The notes under the pieces are model-generated. The model was not told the DNA's origin, ran no database searches, and worked only from the letters and a program-made list of their open reading frames with translations. A DNA stretch of 36,941 bases, from positions 1 to 36,941 of the forward strand of contig CAMWVS010000029.1 of assembly GCA_947177775.1 (NCBI GenBank), given 5' to 3'. This DNA comes from an uncultured Prevotella sp. GTDB taxonomy: Bacteria > Bacteroidota > Bacteroidia > Bacteroidales > Bacteroidaceae. Shown one piece after another: positions 16,011-24,505 of this stretch. The position numbers and the translations under genes were made by a program. Every line of letters begins with the position of its first letter. Position 1 is the stretch's first letter.

Positions 16011-16207
16011 CCTTAAAGACCCTAAAGTCCTTAAAGACCTTAAAGACCCTAAAGTCCTTAAAGTCCTTAAAGACCTTAAAGTCCTTAAAGTCCTTAAAGA
16101 CCTTAAAGCCCTTAAAGACCCTAAAGACCCTAAAGTCCCTAAAGTCCTTAAAGACCCTAAAGACCCTAAAGTCCTTAAAGACCCTAAAGTCCTTAAAGAC
16201 AAAACCC
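16011..16207 (+). repeat. Intergenic repeat B, copy 2: array of about 20 ccttaaag-type units
   Basis: About 200 bp of near-tandem 9-nt units alternate ccttaaaga, ccctaaagt, ccttaaagt and ccctaaaga between the nadK stop and the ABC-transporter start. There are no unique spacers, so it is not a CRISPR. All frames stay open because the unit lacks stops, and one plus-strand frame would read LKDPKVLKD repeats. A short copy lies at 4016-4073 after mreC in the same orientation relative to the upstream gene. Confidence 0.9.
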
Positions 16208-16222
16208 TTCTTAAAAAGAAAT

Positions 16223-17911
16223 ATGCTTCTAAAAAGAATATTCCGTAACGCGGAAGAGAAATATCCGGCGAAAGCCATCCTGAAATGGTTATGGCAGGCG
16301 TGGCGCGGAAACAGACGGCAGACTCTGCTCAACGCCATCATCGGACTGACCACCGTAGCCGTCAGTCTGGGTTCCGTCTGGGCCATACAGCGCGCCATCG
16401 ACATAGCCGCCGGAGCACGGGAGGGTTCGCTGTGGGCGGCCGTGGGCGTCATGGCCGCGCTGATAGCATGCGAGTTCGGTCTGTCCATCGGCAGCGTATG
16501 GGTGAAAAACATCCTCGGCATACGGGCACAGAACCGTATGCAGCGCGACATGACGGCCAGACTGCTGTCGTCGGAATGGCGCGGACGTGAACGCTACCAC
16601 AGCGGCGACATCGTCAACCGGCTGGAACAGGACGTGGCAACGGTAGTGACATTCCTTACGGAGACGCTGCCGGGAACGCTGTCGGTCCTGACAATGTTCA
16701 TCGGAGCCTTCGTCTATCTGATGCGGATGGACACCGTGCTGGCCATTGTCACCGTGGCCATACTCCCGGCGTTCATCATCCTGAGCCGCTTCTACGTAAC
16801 GCGGATGAGGAAGTTCACCAGGCTGGTTCGCTCATGCGACAGCCGCGTGCAGAGTATCCTGCAGGAAACCGTGCAGCACCGGATGATCGTCAAGACGCTT
16901 GAATGTGGCGGGAGCATGATAGGACGGCTCGACAAGAGCCAGACGGAACTGAGGGAGCATGTCCGCCGGCGAACGGCATTCTCCGTCGTGTCGAACCTCA
17001 TTCTCAATACAGGATTCTCACTGGGCTATCTCGTGGCGTTCCTATGGAGCGCGCTACGGCTCTACAACCATACGATTACGTTCGGAGCGATGACGGCGTT
17101 CCTCCAGCTGGTCTACCGCATACAGGGACCGGCGCGCGAACTGACACGACTCGCACCGGCGTTCGTGGCCGTCTTCACTGCTGCCGAACGGCTCATGGAG
17201 CTGGACGACATGCCGCAGGAGGAACAGGGAGAGGAAATTGAGATGGACGGGCCGTGCGGCGTAAGGCTGACGGACGTGACATATACGTATGACGGAGGCA
17301 ACAGACAGATTGTCGACGGACTGACATTCGATTTCCCGCCGGGCAGCTGTACAGCCATATTGGGTGAGACGGGAGCTGGAAAGACAACACTCGTGCGTCT
17401 CATTCTTGCCTTGATAAGGCCGCAGCAGGGACGGGCCGAGATTTACGGAACGGGCGGACGCCATGAGCTTTCGGCGCTGACACGATGTAATTTCGTTTAT
17501 GTCCCGCAGGGAAACACGCTCCTCAGCGGTACGATACGCGACAATCTGCTGCTCGGAAACGTCAGGGCGACGGACGACGATATGCGCCGCGCACTGGAAA
17601 CGGCCTGCGCCGGCTTTGTCTTCGACCTGCCCGAAGGACTGGACACGGTGACGTCGGAGTCCGGAGGCGGTCTCAGCGAGGGACAGGCACAGCGCATCGC
17701 CATCGCACGCGGGCTGCTCCGCAACCGCGCTGTCATGCTCTTTGACGAGGCCACGAGCGCTCTCGACACGGAGACGGAACGGCAGTTGCTCCACAATATC
17801 CTCAGTACAAAGGAAAAGACGGTCATCTTCATAACCCATCGTCCGGCCGTGGTGGACTATTGCGACCGTGTGCTCAGGGTCGGCCGGACCACGTCATCCC
17901 AAACCGAATGA
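16223..17911 (+). CDS. ABC exporter with fused membrane and ATPase domains
   Basis: A half-transporter of the type IV (MsbA/multidrug-like) class that works as a dimer in the inner membrane; the substrate is unknown. Residues 30-325 hold about six membrane helices with the coupling segment RYHSGDIVNRLEQDV. Residues 345-555 hold the ATPase: Walker A GETGAGKTT (381-389), Q-loop VPQGN (427-431), signature LSEGQ (484-488; the canonical form is LSGGQ), Walker B VMLFDE (504-509) and H-loop ITHRP (537-541). All catalytic parts are present, so it should be active. The start follows repeat array B by 16 bp; it may be transcribed through the array from nadK. It converges with the MutS-like gene, 37 bp away. 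Confidence 0.92.
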   Translation: MLLKRIFRNAEEKYPAKAILKWLWQAWRGNRRQTLLNAIIGLTTVAVSLGSVWAIQRAIDIAAGAREGSLWAAVGVMAALIACEFGLSIGSVWVKNILGIRAQNRMQRDMTARLLSSEWRGRERYHSGDIVNRLEQDVATVVTFLTETLPGTLSVLTMFIGAFVYLMRMDTVLAIVTVAILPAFIILSRFYVTRMRKFTRLVRSCDSRVQSILQETVQHRMIVKTLECGGSMIGRLDKSQTELREHVRRRTAFSVVSNLILNTGFSLGYLVAFLWSALRLYNHTITFGAMTAFLQLVYRIQGPARELTRLAPAFVAVFTAAERLMELDDMPQEEQGEEIEMDGPCGVRLTDVTYTYDGGNRQIVDGLTFDFPPGSCTAILGETGAGKTTLVRLILALIRPQQGRAEIYGTGGRHELSALTRCNFVYVPQGNTLLSGTIRDNLLLGNVRATDDDMRRALETACAGFVFDLPEGLDTVTSESGGGLSEGQAQRIAIARGLLRNRAVMLFDEATSALDTETERQLLHNILSTKEKTVIFITHRPAVVDYCDRVLRVGRTTSSQTE

Positions 17912-17948
17912 CAGCAACCGGGCTGACGGCCTGATGAAAAATCCGGGA

Positions 17949-19970
17949 TTATGGAAGCACATCGGCAAGAATACCTTTCAAAAGATGGGTCGCATTCTGA
18001 TTACGCGCCACGCCGGGCGTAATCTTATAGGTGTATGTTATTTCGTCCGAAAGGCGTATTTCAAAGCAGAAATTGTGAAAACGGCCGGTTTCATCGTCGG
18101 CCATTCGGGACAATTCGAGGTCGTGGGTGGCAATGACGCCGCTCACGGGCAGGCTCGAAATGGCCTCAAGGAACATCCGCGAACCGTTAAGTTTGTCCAG
18201 CGAATTGGTGCCTTTAAGTATCTCGTCGAGAATGATGAGCGTATGGCGGTGGGCCCGGCAATGATCTATGAGCTGGCGGAGACGGAGCAGTTCGGCATTG
18301 AAATAGCTGATTCCATGGGCAAGGTCGTCACTCGTCCGCATGCTCGAAAAGAGTGAGAAGAGCGACACGCGGAAACTGTCGGCAAAGACGGGCATTCCGT
18401 TCATGGCCAAAATGTAGTTCACTCCGAGCGAACGGAGGAAGGTGCTCTTGCCTGCCATGTTTGCCCCGGTGACAATATAATAATGTGTGTCGCCAATAGT
18501 GAAGTCGTTGCGCACGGCCCGCGCACCGAGGAAAGGATGCCACAAGCCGCGTGCTTCATACGTAAGTTCGATGGAATCGACGATTTCCGCACGCCCCGCC
18601 GACGGCTCGTTATATCTGAACGTGGACATCGAGACAAGCGCGTCGGTCATGCTGACCTCGTCAATCCAGCGATCGATGCTTCCGGTATAGGCTTCCTGCC
18701 AGCGCCTGAAACGTCTTACGAGAAAGATGTCGCTGAGAAAAAGGGCATCGAAGAATATCAGTCCGAGCACATTCCCGCGTCGATCGAGACCGTCAAGAAT
18801 ACGCCGCAGGTCGTCAAAAGCGCCGATGGAATGGCCCAAATCGGTCGTTATGGCAGTAAGAACCGAGGAAGAGTCCGCCGCCGGAGACACAGTCGCCATT
18901 GCCGGAGAGTCTGTCTTTATTGCTAAAGAATCACCATGACGCACGATTATCTCCACCAGCTCACCATACGCCCGCAGCTCTTTATGAAGCCGGCCGGCCG
19001 AAGAACCTATCTTTTTCAACGGTCCTGTACACAACATGAGTGATATGAACAGGTTTGCCGTTCCCCAAAGCACGGCCAATCCCGATGGAATGGACGTAAA
19101 TATGCACAATAGCACGGAAGCGAAGAAGCCTGCGACGGAAGCCCACGAAAGCCCTAAGGCTACGATGGAATGGGAATATCCGGGCATTTTCATCGTTTTC
19201 ACCGTGTGCAATGCCGATTTAACCGAAGCGGTGTCGATGTGTCCGCGGACACCTCTTGAAATGAACTCGGTGCGCAACGGCTCCATCCCGGCCAATGCGT
19301 CAACCGCCTCACGCTGTCTCTCGATTTCAATGCAAAGTCTTTTAATAACCTCACTCTGCTTACCCTCACTTCCTCTTCCTTCGATGAAACCGCAGTTTTC
19401 TGCACCCTCACGGTCCTGAGGAAGGACTGAAAGCAGCGCTGCGAGGCGGTCGCTGCCGCCTGACGTTACGGTGCGGTTGATGCGGTGGAACAGCGATTGC
19501 GCCCCGAATATGTCCATATCGTAGGCGAATGGATGGGCCGTATCGGCATATCTGAGGCCGTCGTCGAAAGGAGTGAAATCTCCGGAGAGATACTTCAGCT
19601 CGTTCTCATATACGGTACAAAGGTCTGTCCGGCGCTCCATCCGGTCACAACAGCTCACGTCCAGACGTCTCGCGACAATATATCCGACGGCCATCAGCGC
19701 GCCACAGCAAAGCCACCACAATCCGCCATAAACGGTATAAGCCGCTACTGAGGCCACTGCGGCCGTAAAAGCAACGAGTCCAACGGTCACACAGATACGG
19801 CTACGGCGTTTTAAACGCGCAATATCAGCCTTCAACGAAGCCGCACGGACACTGTAATAAGACGCGCGATCGATATTATTTTCACTACAATCAGCCGCTC
19901 GGAAGCCACATTCTTTGCCACAATTAGCCGGCCGGTCACTATAAAATGTATTGGTATTATTCTCCTTCAT
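17949..19970 (-). CDS. Membrane-anchored MutS-like ATPase
   Basis: The C-terminal third is a clear MutS domain V ATPase: Walker A GANMAGKST (502-510), Walker B LIILDE (578-583), GTNS (587-590) and the ATHD segment (614-617). The MutS mismatch-recognition domain I is absent. Instead the N-terminal half carries hydrophobic segments at about 60-80, 83-101, 267-290 and 295-315, and perhaps 400-417, so the ATPase is probably tethered to the membrane with its lever-like core between them. Similar proteins in Bacteroidetes are often annotated as mismatch repair proteins, but this layout argues against classical repair, and the role is unknown. The 673 residues end with LLKGILADVLP. It lies 69 bp after the tandem-M23 gene and may share the obgE-pgeF-M23 transcript. 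Confidence 0.85.
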   Translation of the reverse strand: MKENNTNTFYSDRPANCGKECGFRAADCSENNIDRASYYSVRAASLKADIARLKRRSRICVTVGLVAFTAAVASVAAYTVYGGLWWLCCGALMAVGYIVARRLDVSCCDRMERRTDLCTVYENELKYLSGDFTPFDDGLRYADTAHPFAYDMDIFGAQSLFHRINRTVTSGGSDRLAALLSVLPQDREGAENCGFIEGRGSEGKQSEVIKRLCIEIERQREAVDALAGMEPLRTEFISRGVRGHIDTASVKSALHTVKTMKMPGYSHSIVALGLSWASVAGFFASVLLCIFTSIPSGLAVLWGTANLFISLMLCTGPLKKIGSSAGRLHKELRAYGELVEIIVRHGDSLAIKTDSPAMATVSPAADSSSVLTAITTDLGHSIGAFDDLRRILDGLDRRGNVLGLIFFDALFLSDIFLVRRFRRWQEAYTGSIDRWIDEVSMTDALVSMSTFRYNEPSAGRAEIVDSIELTYEARGLWHPFLGARAVRNDFTIGDTHYYIVTGANMAGKSTFLRSLGVNYILAMNGMPVFADSFRVSLFSLFSSMRTSDDLAHGISYFNAELLRLRQLIDHCRAHRHTLIILDEILKGTNSLDKLNGSRMFLEAISSLPVSGVIATHDLELSRMADDETGRFHNFCFEIRLSDEITYTYKITPGVARNQNATHLLKGILADVLP

Positions 19971-20025
19971 GAACTTGCTTATATAATAAAGGTACGTATA
20001 TAAATGCCCGAAGGCATAATAAGAA

Positions 20026-20057
20026 ATGGCTAAAGGACGTCACTTTCCTTTAGCCAT
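20026..20057 (-). terminator. Hairpin formed by the last codons of the tandem-M23 gene
   Basis: atggctaaagga (20026-20037) is a perfect inverted repeat of tcctttagccat (20046-20057). On the minus strand one arm encodes the final residues MAKG and the other lies just after the stop. It has no U-tract, so it may attenuate transcription into the MutS-like gene or protect the 3' end. Confidence 0.55.
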
Positions 20058-21188
20058 GTAGTTTTTATCCGATTTAATCGAGATTCCGTTGCCCTGCTTC
20101 GTGAACGTAACAAGGTCCATGCGGATGGCATGATTGGCATGATCGAATATCTTCGCAGGGTCAAACGGCCGACCGTTGATGCGACATTCGAAATGCAGAT
20201 GCTCCGTCGTTGCACGGCCGGTACGGCCCGTCAGGGCTATCACCTGACCCGCCTTGACATAATCACCTACCTTGACAAGGTTCTTGGAGTTGTGGCTATA
20301 TAGCGTTTCGATGCCGTTGGGATGCTTTATCTTGATGCACTTTCCATATCCGTAATAGACCTGCGACATTGTCACAACACCGTCAAAAGCCGCCAATATA
20401 TTGTCATTGGGCCGCGTCTTGATGTCCACTCCGGTATGTCTGCGGCCGCCACGACCACCGTATGGACTTATCACCTTGGCCCCGGCAAGCGGATAACACC
20501 ACTCTCCGGGATTGAGATTGGCCAGATTGAGAGTGTATTTGTTGCCTCCCGCAAACGGATTGGCCTTCGCGGCTGCCTCCGCCAGTGCCTTTTCGTCACG
20601 CTCCTCATGTGTCACACTGATGTCAACATGGAAGCCGGCCTTCTTGAACAGCAGGGTCTGACGGATCAGACGGTGGCTGTTCAGGCTCACAATGATTTCG
20701 GGATTGATGCGTCCGCCGTTGACCATGATGGCGAAAGTACAATATGTCCGGCCGCCCGTTCCGCCCACGATGGCCACGGTCTGGCCCGCCTTGACACGGT
20801 CGCCGACGGCAACAAGGTTCTGGGTGTTGTGTCCGTAGACGGTTTCAAGGCCGTTGTCGTGGCGCACCACAACGACATTGCCGAGCGTCGGATGGCTCTT
20901 GGATATGCGGACGGTTCCTGCGAACATCGCCATTACGGCGTCACCGTGCGCCGTCGTGATCTCAAGATAGTTGTCTTTGGCCTTCCGTGCCTTGCCAACA
21001 GGCAAGGGAAAACTGTATTCGGAAGCGGCCAGACCTGCGAAATCGACAGAGAAAGCATCTGAACGGTCAAACAGTCCGGCTGTCTCTATGCTTATCTTCT
21101 GCTTCTCAAGAAGCGTGAAATCATCTTTGGCAGCAACGCCCGCCGTCACAAGAACGGCCACACAAAGCAATAAAAGTCTCAATCTCAT
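20040..21188 (-). CDS. Tandem M23 (LytM) protein: one degenerate and one intact domain
   Basis: An exported 382-residue protein with signal peptide MRLRLLLLCVAVLVTAGVAA. The C-terminal M23 domain (about 227-345) is complete: HTGVD (251-255), SHN with His299, and EHLHFE (329-334) give the zinc and catalytic His/Asp set of lysostaphin-type endopeptidases. A second M23-like fold at about 57-165 repeats the same pattern (GNVVVVRHDNGLETVYGHN; GDRVKAGQTVAIVGGTGG), but HxxxD has become DNYLE and HLHFE has become YCTFA. Only His120 remains, so it cannot bind zinc. EnvC and similar proteins use degenerate LytM domains to activate amidases, so the first domain may be regulatory (inference). It is third in obgE-pgeF-M23, 26 bp after pgeF. 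Confidence 0.9.
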   Translation of the reverse strand: MRLRLLLLCVAVLVTAGVAAKDDFTLLEKQKISIETAGLFDRSDAFSVDFAGLAASEYSFPLPVGKARKAKDNYLEITTAHGDAVMAMFAGTVRISKSHPTLGNVVVVRHDNGLETVYGHNTQNLVAVGDRVKAGQTVAIVGGTGGRTYCTFAIMVNGGRINPEIIVSLNSHRLIRQTLLFKKAGFHVDISVTHEERDEKALAEAAAKANPFAGGNKYTLNLANLNPGEWCYPLAGAKVISPYGGRGGRRHTGVDIKTRPNDNILAAFDGVVTMSQVYYGYGKCIKIKHPNGIETLYSHNSKNLVKVGDYVKAGQVIALTGRTGRATTEHLHFECRINGRPFDPAKIFDHANHAIRMDLVTFTKQGNGISIKSDKNYMAKGK

Positions 21189-21214
21189 CAGGTCGAAATA
21201 ATAAAATATTGTCG

Positions 21215-22021
21215 TTATAGGTTGTCTCTCAGCATGATTCCGTTGAATATCCGTCCGGAAGCCACGCCCAGACGGCGCGCCGAGAAATAGTCATCGGAAT
21301 TGAAATAGGTGCACACCCCGGCCGTAACGATGGCCTCGGGACGGACTCCGGAGCGTTCAAGCTGCATGCGGTTGCATGTCCACAGGTCTATATGCCACTT
21401 CTCAAAGCGCCGGCTTATGGCTTCCATGTCAAAGCCGGCACCGCGGAACATATCATAAACCTCATCGCCGACTTCAAATGCTTTCAGCGAAATGCCGGGG
21501 CCGATAACGGCCTTCAGGTTCTCCGGACGGCTACCGAAACGGCTCTGCATGCGGTCGACCGCCGTCTCAACAATCCGCGCTACGGTTCCGCGCCATCCTG
21601 CATGCACTGCACAACAGGCTTTCCGGACCCCGTCATAAAGCAGAACGGGGATGCAATCGGCCGTCGAAACACCTATACACACACCGGGAATATCGGTCAG
21701 CAGGGCGTCAACACCATCGAGAGCGGCATCCCTCCGGCTACTGTCAGACACCGCAAGAAAGTCTTCCGATACTTCAAACACGGCCGTCCCATGCGTCTGA
21801 TGGGGAATGACAAGACGGTCGTCGGACGCGAGTCCGAGTTCTTCACAAAGCAAACGGCGGTTCCGTCCGACCGTCACAGGGTCATCGCCGCACCAGCGGT
21901 TGATGTTGAAACCGCCATAACGCCCCGTTCCATATCCGCCACGGCGCGTACTGCTGAATGCAACCACACCCGGCGCCACGTCATAATACGTAAGTACGGG
22001 ACTAAGTACGGGGTCATTCAT
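21215..22021 (-). CDS. pgeF: Peptidoglycan editing factor / multicopper-like laccase domain protein (YfiH)
   Basis: A member of the DUF152/YfiH family, shown in E. coli to remove wrongly incorporated amino acids from cell-wall precursors and in other species to act as a purine nucleoside phosphorylase or polyphenol oxidase. The 268 residues carry the metal-site residues: His77 (HQTHGTAV), Cys123 ([10 protein letters not shown]) and His140 (AVHAGWRGT). [19 protein letters not shown], near 170-188, is also typical. The ATG at 22021 overlaps the end of obgE by 8 bp, which implies translational coupling. Its neighbours (ObgE, M23 peptidase) fit a cell-wall role. Confidence 0.92.
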   Translation of the reverse strand: MNDPVLSPVLTYYDVAPGVVAFSSTRRGGYGTGRYGGFNINRWCGDDPVTVGRNRRLLCEELGLASDDRLVIPHQTHGTAVFEVSEDFLAVSDSSRRDAALDGVDALLTDIPGVCIGVSTADCIPVLLYDGVRKACCAVHAGWRGTVARIVETAVDRMQSRFGSRPENLKAVIGPGISLKAFEVGDEVYDMFRGAGFDMEAISRRFEKWHIDLWTCNRMQLERSGVRPEAIVTAGVCTYFNSDDYFSARRLGVASGRIFNGIMLRDNL

Positions 22022-23189
22022 CCCCTTCTTCCTCCTCGTATTCGAAATCTTCTATATCCTCTATTTCAATATCGTCGTCGTCAAGATACTCTATTTCGTC
22101 CTCGCCCTCAGCCTGCAATTCGGCCGCAAAACGGCTCATATCCTTGTCGCGGTGAACGATATTCTCGCTGGCGATGATTCCCTGAATCTTGTTGCTCTCA
22201 CTGTTCAGCTCGCGCCAAAGCACATCCTTCAGCTCATTGAGGCCTGTGCCCGCCACGGCCGAGATGAACACCACGGGCAGATCGTCGGGCAAAGTCTCGC
22301 GCAACATCTCTATCAGTTCGTCGTCCAACAGGTCGCACTTGGTCACAGCCAGCACCCTGTGCTTGTCCAACATCTCAGGATTGAAGTTGCTCAGTTCGTT
22401 GAGCAGTATCTCATATTCACGCTTTATGTCGTCCGTATCGCCCGGAACCATGAACAGCAGGAGCGAATTGCGCTCGATGTGACGCAGGAAGCGCAGTCCG
22501 AGACCGCGGCCTTCACTGGCTCCTTCGATAATACCGGGGATGTCGGCCATGACGAATGACTGGCGATCACGATAGCCTACGATGCCCAACGAGGGTTCCA
22601 ACGTGGTGAAAGGATAGTTGGCTATCTTCGGCCTGGCACTGGACAAGGACGAAAGCAGCGTTGACTTTCCGGCATTTGGGAATCCCACCAGACCTACATC
22701 AGCCAACAGCTTCAGTTCCAGAACGATGGTCATTTCCTGCATCGGTTCGCCCGGCTGGGCATAACGGGGTGCCTGATTGGTCGCCGTACGGAACTGGAAA
22801 TTTCCCAATCCGCCGCGGCCGCCTTTCAACAGCAGCACTTCCTGACCGTCGTATGTAACGTCGCAGACATACTTTCCCGTCTCTGCATTATAGACAACTG
22901 TACCGCAGGGCACGTCAATATAGACATCCTTGCCGTTCGTTCCATGACACTTGTCGCGTCCGCCGTTGCCACCATGCTCTGCTCTCACGTGGCGTTCATA
23001 CTTCAGATGGAGCAGAGTCCAGTAGTTATGGTTGCCGCGCAGATAGACGCTGCCACCGTTACCGCCGTCCCCGCCGTCCGGTCCGCCATTTGGATTGTAC
23101 TTCACATGACGCAAGTGCATTGACCCACGGCCGCCCTTTCCCGAGCGGCAATATATCTTAACATAGTCTACGAAGTTTGATTCTGCCAT
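22014..23189 (-). CDS. obgE: Ribosome-assembly GTPase Obg
   Basis: An essential GTPase involved in 50S subunit maturation and growth control. In 391 residues, the glycine-rich OBG fold covers 1-160 ([36 protein letters not shown]). The G domain then has G1 GFPNAGKST (169-177), switch NYPFTTL, G3 DIPG (216-219) and G4 TKCD (283-286), with Thr in place of the usual Asn. SAVAGTGL is the G5-like segment. The C-terminus is a very acidic tail of about 27 residues. A hairpin 68-107 bp upstream separates it from the LysM/M23 gene. It overlaps pgeF. Confidence 0.96.
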   Translation of the reverse strand: MAESNFVDYVKIYCRSGKGGRGSMHLRHVKYNPNGGPDGGDGGNGGSVYLRGNHNYWTLLHLKYERHVRAEHGGNGGRDKCHGTNGKDVYIDVPCGTVVYNAETGKYVCDVTYDGQEVLLLKGGRGGLGNFQFRTATNQAPRYAQPGEPMQEMTIVLELKLLADVGLVGFPNAGKSTLLSSLSSARPKIANYPFTTLEPSLGIVGYRDRQSFVMADIPGIIEGASEGRGLGLRFLRHIERNSLLLFMVPGDTDDIKREYEILLNELSNFNPEMLDKHRVLAVTKCDLLDDELIEMLRETLPDDLPVVFISAVAGTGLNELKDVLWRELNSESNKIQGIIASENIVHRDKDMSRFAAELQAEGEDEIEYLDDDDIEIEDIEDFEYEEEEGDE

Positions 23190-23256
23190 TTTCTTTTTAT
23201 GAATTAAGAAATTAACTGTAGTCCAGCTTACTTTTATATGGTCTTCTTAAACGGTT

Positions 23257-23296
23257 TTCATGCTGTGGCGGATTTTCCAATCCACCACAGCATGAA
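23257..23296. terminator. Hairpin between the LysM/M23 gene and obgE
   Basis: ttcatgctgtggcggatt (23257-23274) pairs with aatccaccacagcatgaa (23279-23296) at 17 of 18 positions (the odd pair is G-U or A-C, depending on the strand) around a 4-nt loop. It lies about 95 bp after the LysM/M23 stop on the minus strand and so should end that transcript before obgE. A T-rich stretch is only weakly present. Confidence 0.7.
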
Positions 23297-23388
23297 TATC
23301 CATAAGCCGTACTTATATATTAGAAATGTGTAAACGTTCTGCCGCGACGGACATCTACAGTCCCCGACGACCAGACGCCCGACAACAA

Positions 23389-24327
23389 TCAGTTGTACTT
23401 CAAAATCTGTCCGGGCATCAGCCTCATGGTCTTTCCGATGCGGTTGAGCTTGCAGAGGGCCGCCACTGTCGTGCCGCGCTTACGTGCTATGCTCGACAGC
23501 GTCTCGCCTGACTTCACCTTGTGGAAGCGGACGTTCTTGGCGTATGTTGCAGCTGGAGCAGCTGTAGCCAGTTCAACGTCATCACCGTTACCGGAAGTAT
23601 ATTTGCTTCCGACGCCGCGCAAGCGGTTTGCTGCCACAGACTCATGCTCATATGAGCTGCGACGGAACATATAGTAGTCGTCAACGACATCCTGATTGCG
23701 GAAATCAAACATCAGCGCGGGATTGAGGGCAACGCCGCAGAGACGTGTCTCAAAGTGGAGGTGTGAGCCTGTGCTTCGTCCCGTGTTTCCGCCGAGGCCG
23801 ATAGGTTCGCCTGCGCGCACTTCCTGATCCTCTTTCACAAGCTGCTTCGACATGTGTCCGTAGATTGTCTCAAGACCGTTATAGTGGCGGATGACGACAT
23901 ACTTGCCATATCCACGAGCTTCATATCTCACGATACGCACCTTTCCGCTGAATGCCGCACGGATGGTATCACCGATATAGACCTTGATGTCAAGTCCCTT
24001 GTGTTGGCGGCCCCAGCGTGCACCGAAATTGGATGTGAGCACGCGGCTCTCCGTCGGCATGCAGAATCCGCGCAGGTCTATGCGGAAAGAATCAGGCAGA
24101 GCCGTAGCGCGATGGGCATACTTGTTCTCCCATTCCTCATAAAGGTCGGCAGCGGGTGAATCAAACTGCTCTGTCTGAATCAGCCGGCTGAGCGCAACTG
24201 AGTCAACAGCTTTCATTTTCTTGTCTATAGGAGCCTGACGCGCAAGCAGATCCTGTCCCGCGGCCGGAATTGCTGCCAACGACACAAATGCGCATATTGC
24301 TAAAGTCTTCAGTTTCTTAATTATCAT
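23389..24327 (-). CDS. Exported M23 endopeptidase with C-terminal LysM domain
   Basis: A cell-wall hydrolase of 312 residues. The signal peptide ends near AAIPAAGQ (about 25). A spacer follows, then an M23 domain at about 88-207 with a full active site: His109 and Asp113 (HKGLD), His158 (YGHMS), His189 and His191 (SHLHFE). The C-terminus is a single LysM peptidoglycan-binding repeat (268-311: HKVKSGETLSSIARKRGTTV...LCKLN...LMPGQILKY). The combination is typical of NlpD/MepM-like enzymes. It has its own -7 element about 110 bp upstream and a hairpin downstream, so it is likely monocistronic. It is the second of two M23 genes within 4 kb. Confidence 0.93.
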   Translation of the reverse strand: MIIKKLKTLAICAFVSLAAIPAAGQDLLARQAPIDKKMKAVDSVALSRLIQTEQFDSPAADLYEEWENKYAHRATALPDSFRIDLRGFCMPTESRVLTSNFGARWGRQHKGLDIKVYIGDTIRAAFSGKVRIVRYEARGYGKYVVIRHYNGLETIYGHMSKQLVKEDQEVRAGEPIGLGGNTGRSTGSHLHFETRLCGVALNPALMFDFRNQDVVDDYYMFRRSSYEHESVAANRLRGVGSKYTSGNGDDVELATAAPAATYAKNVRFHKVKSGETLSSIARKRGTTVAALCKLNRIGKTMRLMPGQILKYN

Positions 24328-24436
24328 AAATAGGTTGTCTTAGTCAATGGCAAGAGCCATATGTTATCGGTAGCGGCGCCCCCGGATAATTACAATCCAA
24401 TTATGACGAGACGCGCCGTCTGTAATGTGAACGTTG

Positions 24437-24444
24437 CAAAGATA
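24437..24444 (-). promoter_or_regulatory. -7 element for the LysM/M23 gene
   Basis: The minus strand reads TATCTTTG, a clean TAnnTTTG match, inside an A+T-rich region. The upstream -33 TTTG is not well conserved. Confidence 0.5.
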
Positions 24445-24505
24445 ATAAATATTTTATAATAAAGCGTTATATTAACACGTTTTATGTGTTATTTAACACT
24501 TCTCC

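Noticed and set aside
16011..16207. Possible CRISPR array
   Set aside because: Units are near-tandem 9-mers with no unique spacers and no cas genes nearby.
15982..16248. Open frame with LKDPKVLKD repeats across array B
   Set aside because: The frame is open only because the 9-nt unit lacks stops; other frames are open too, and it overlaps the nadK end and the exporter start.
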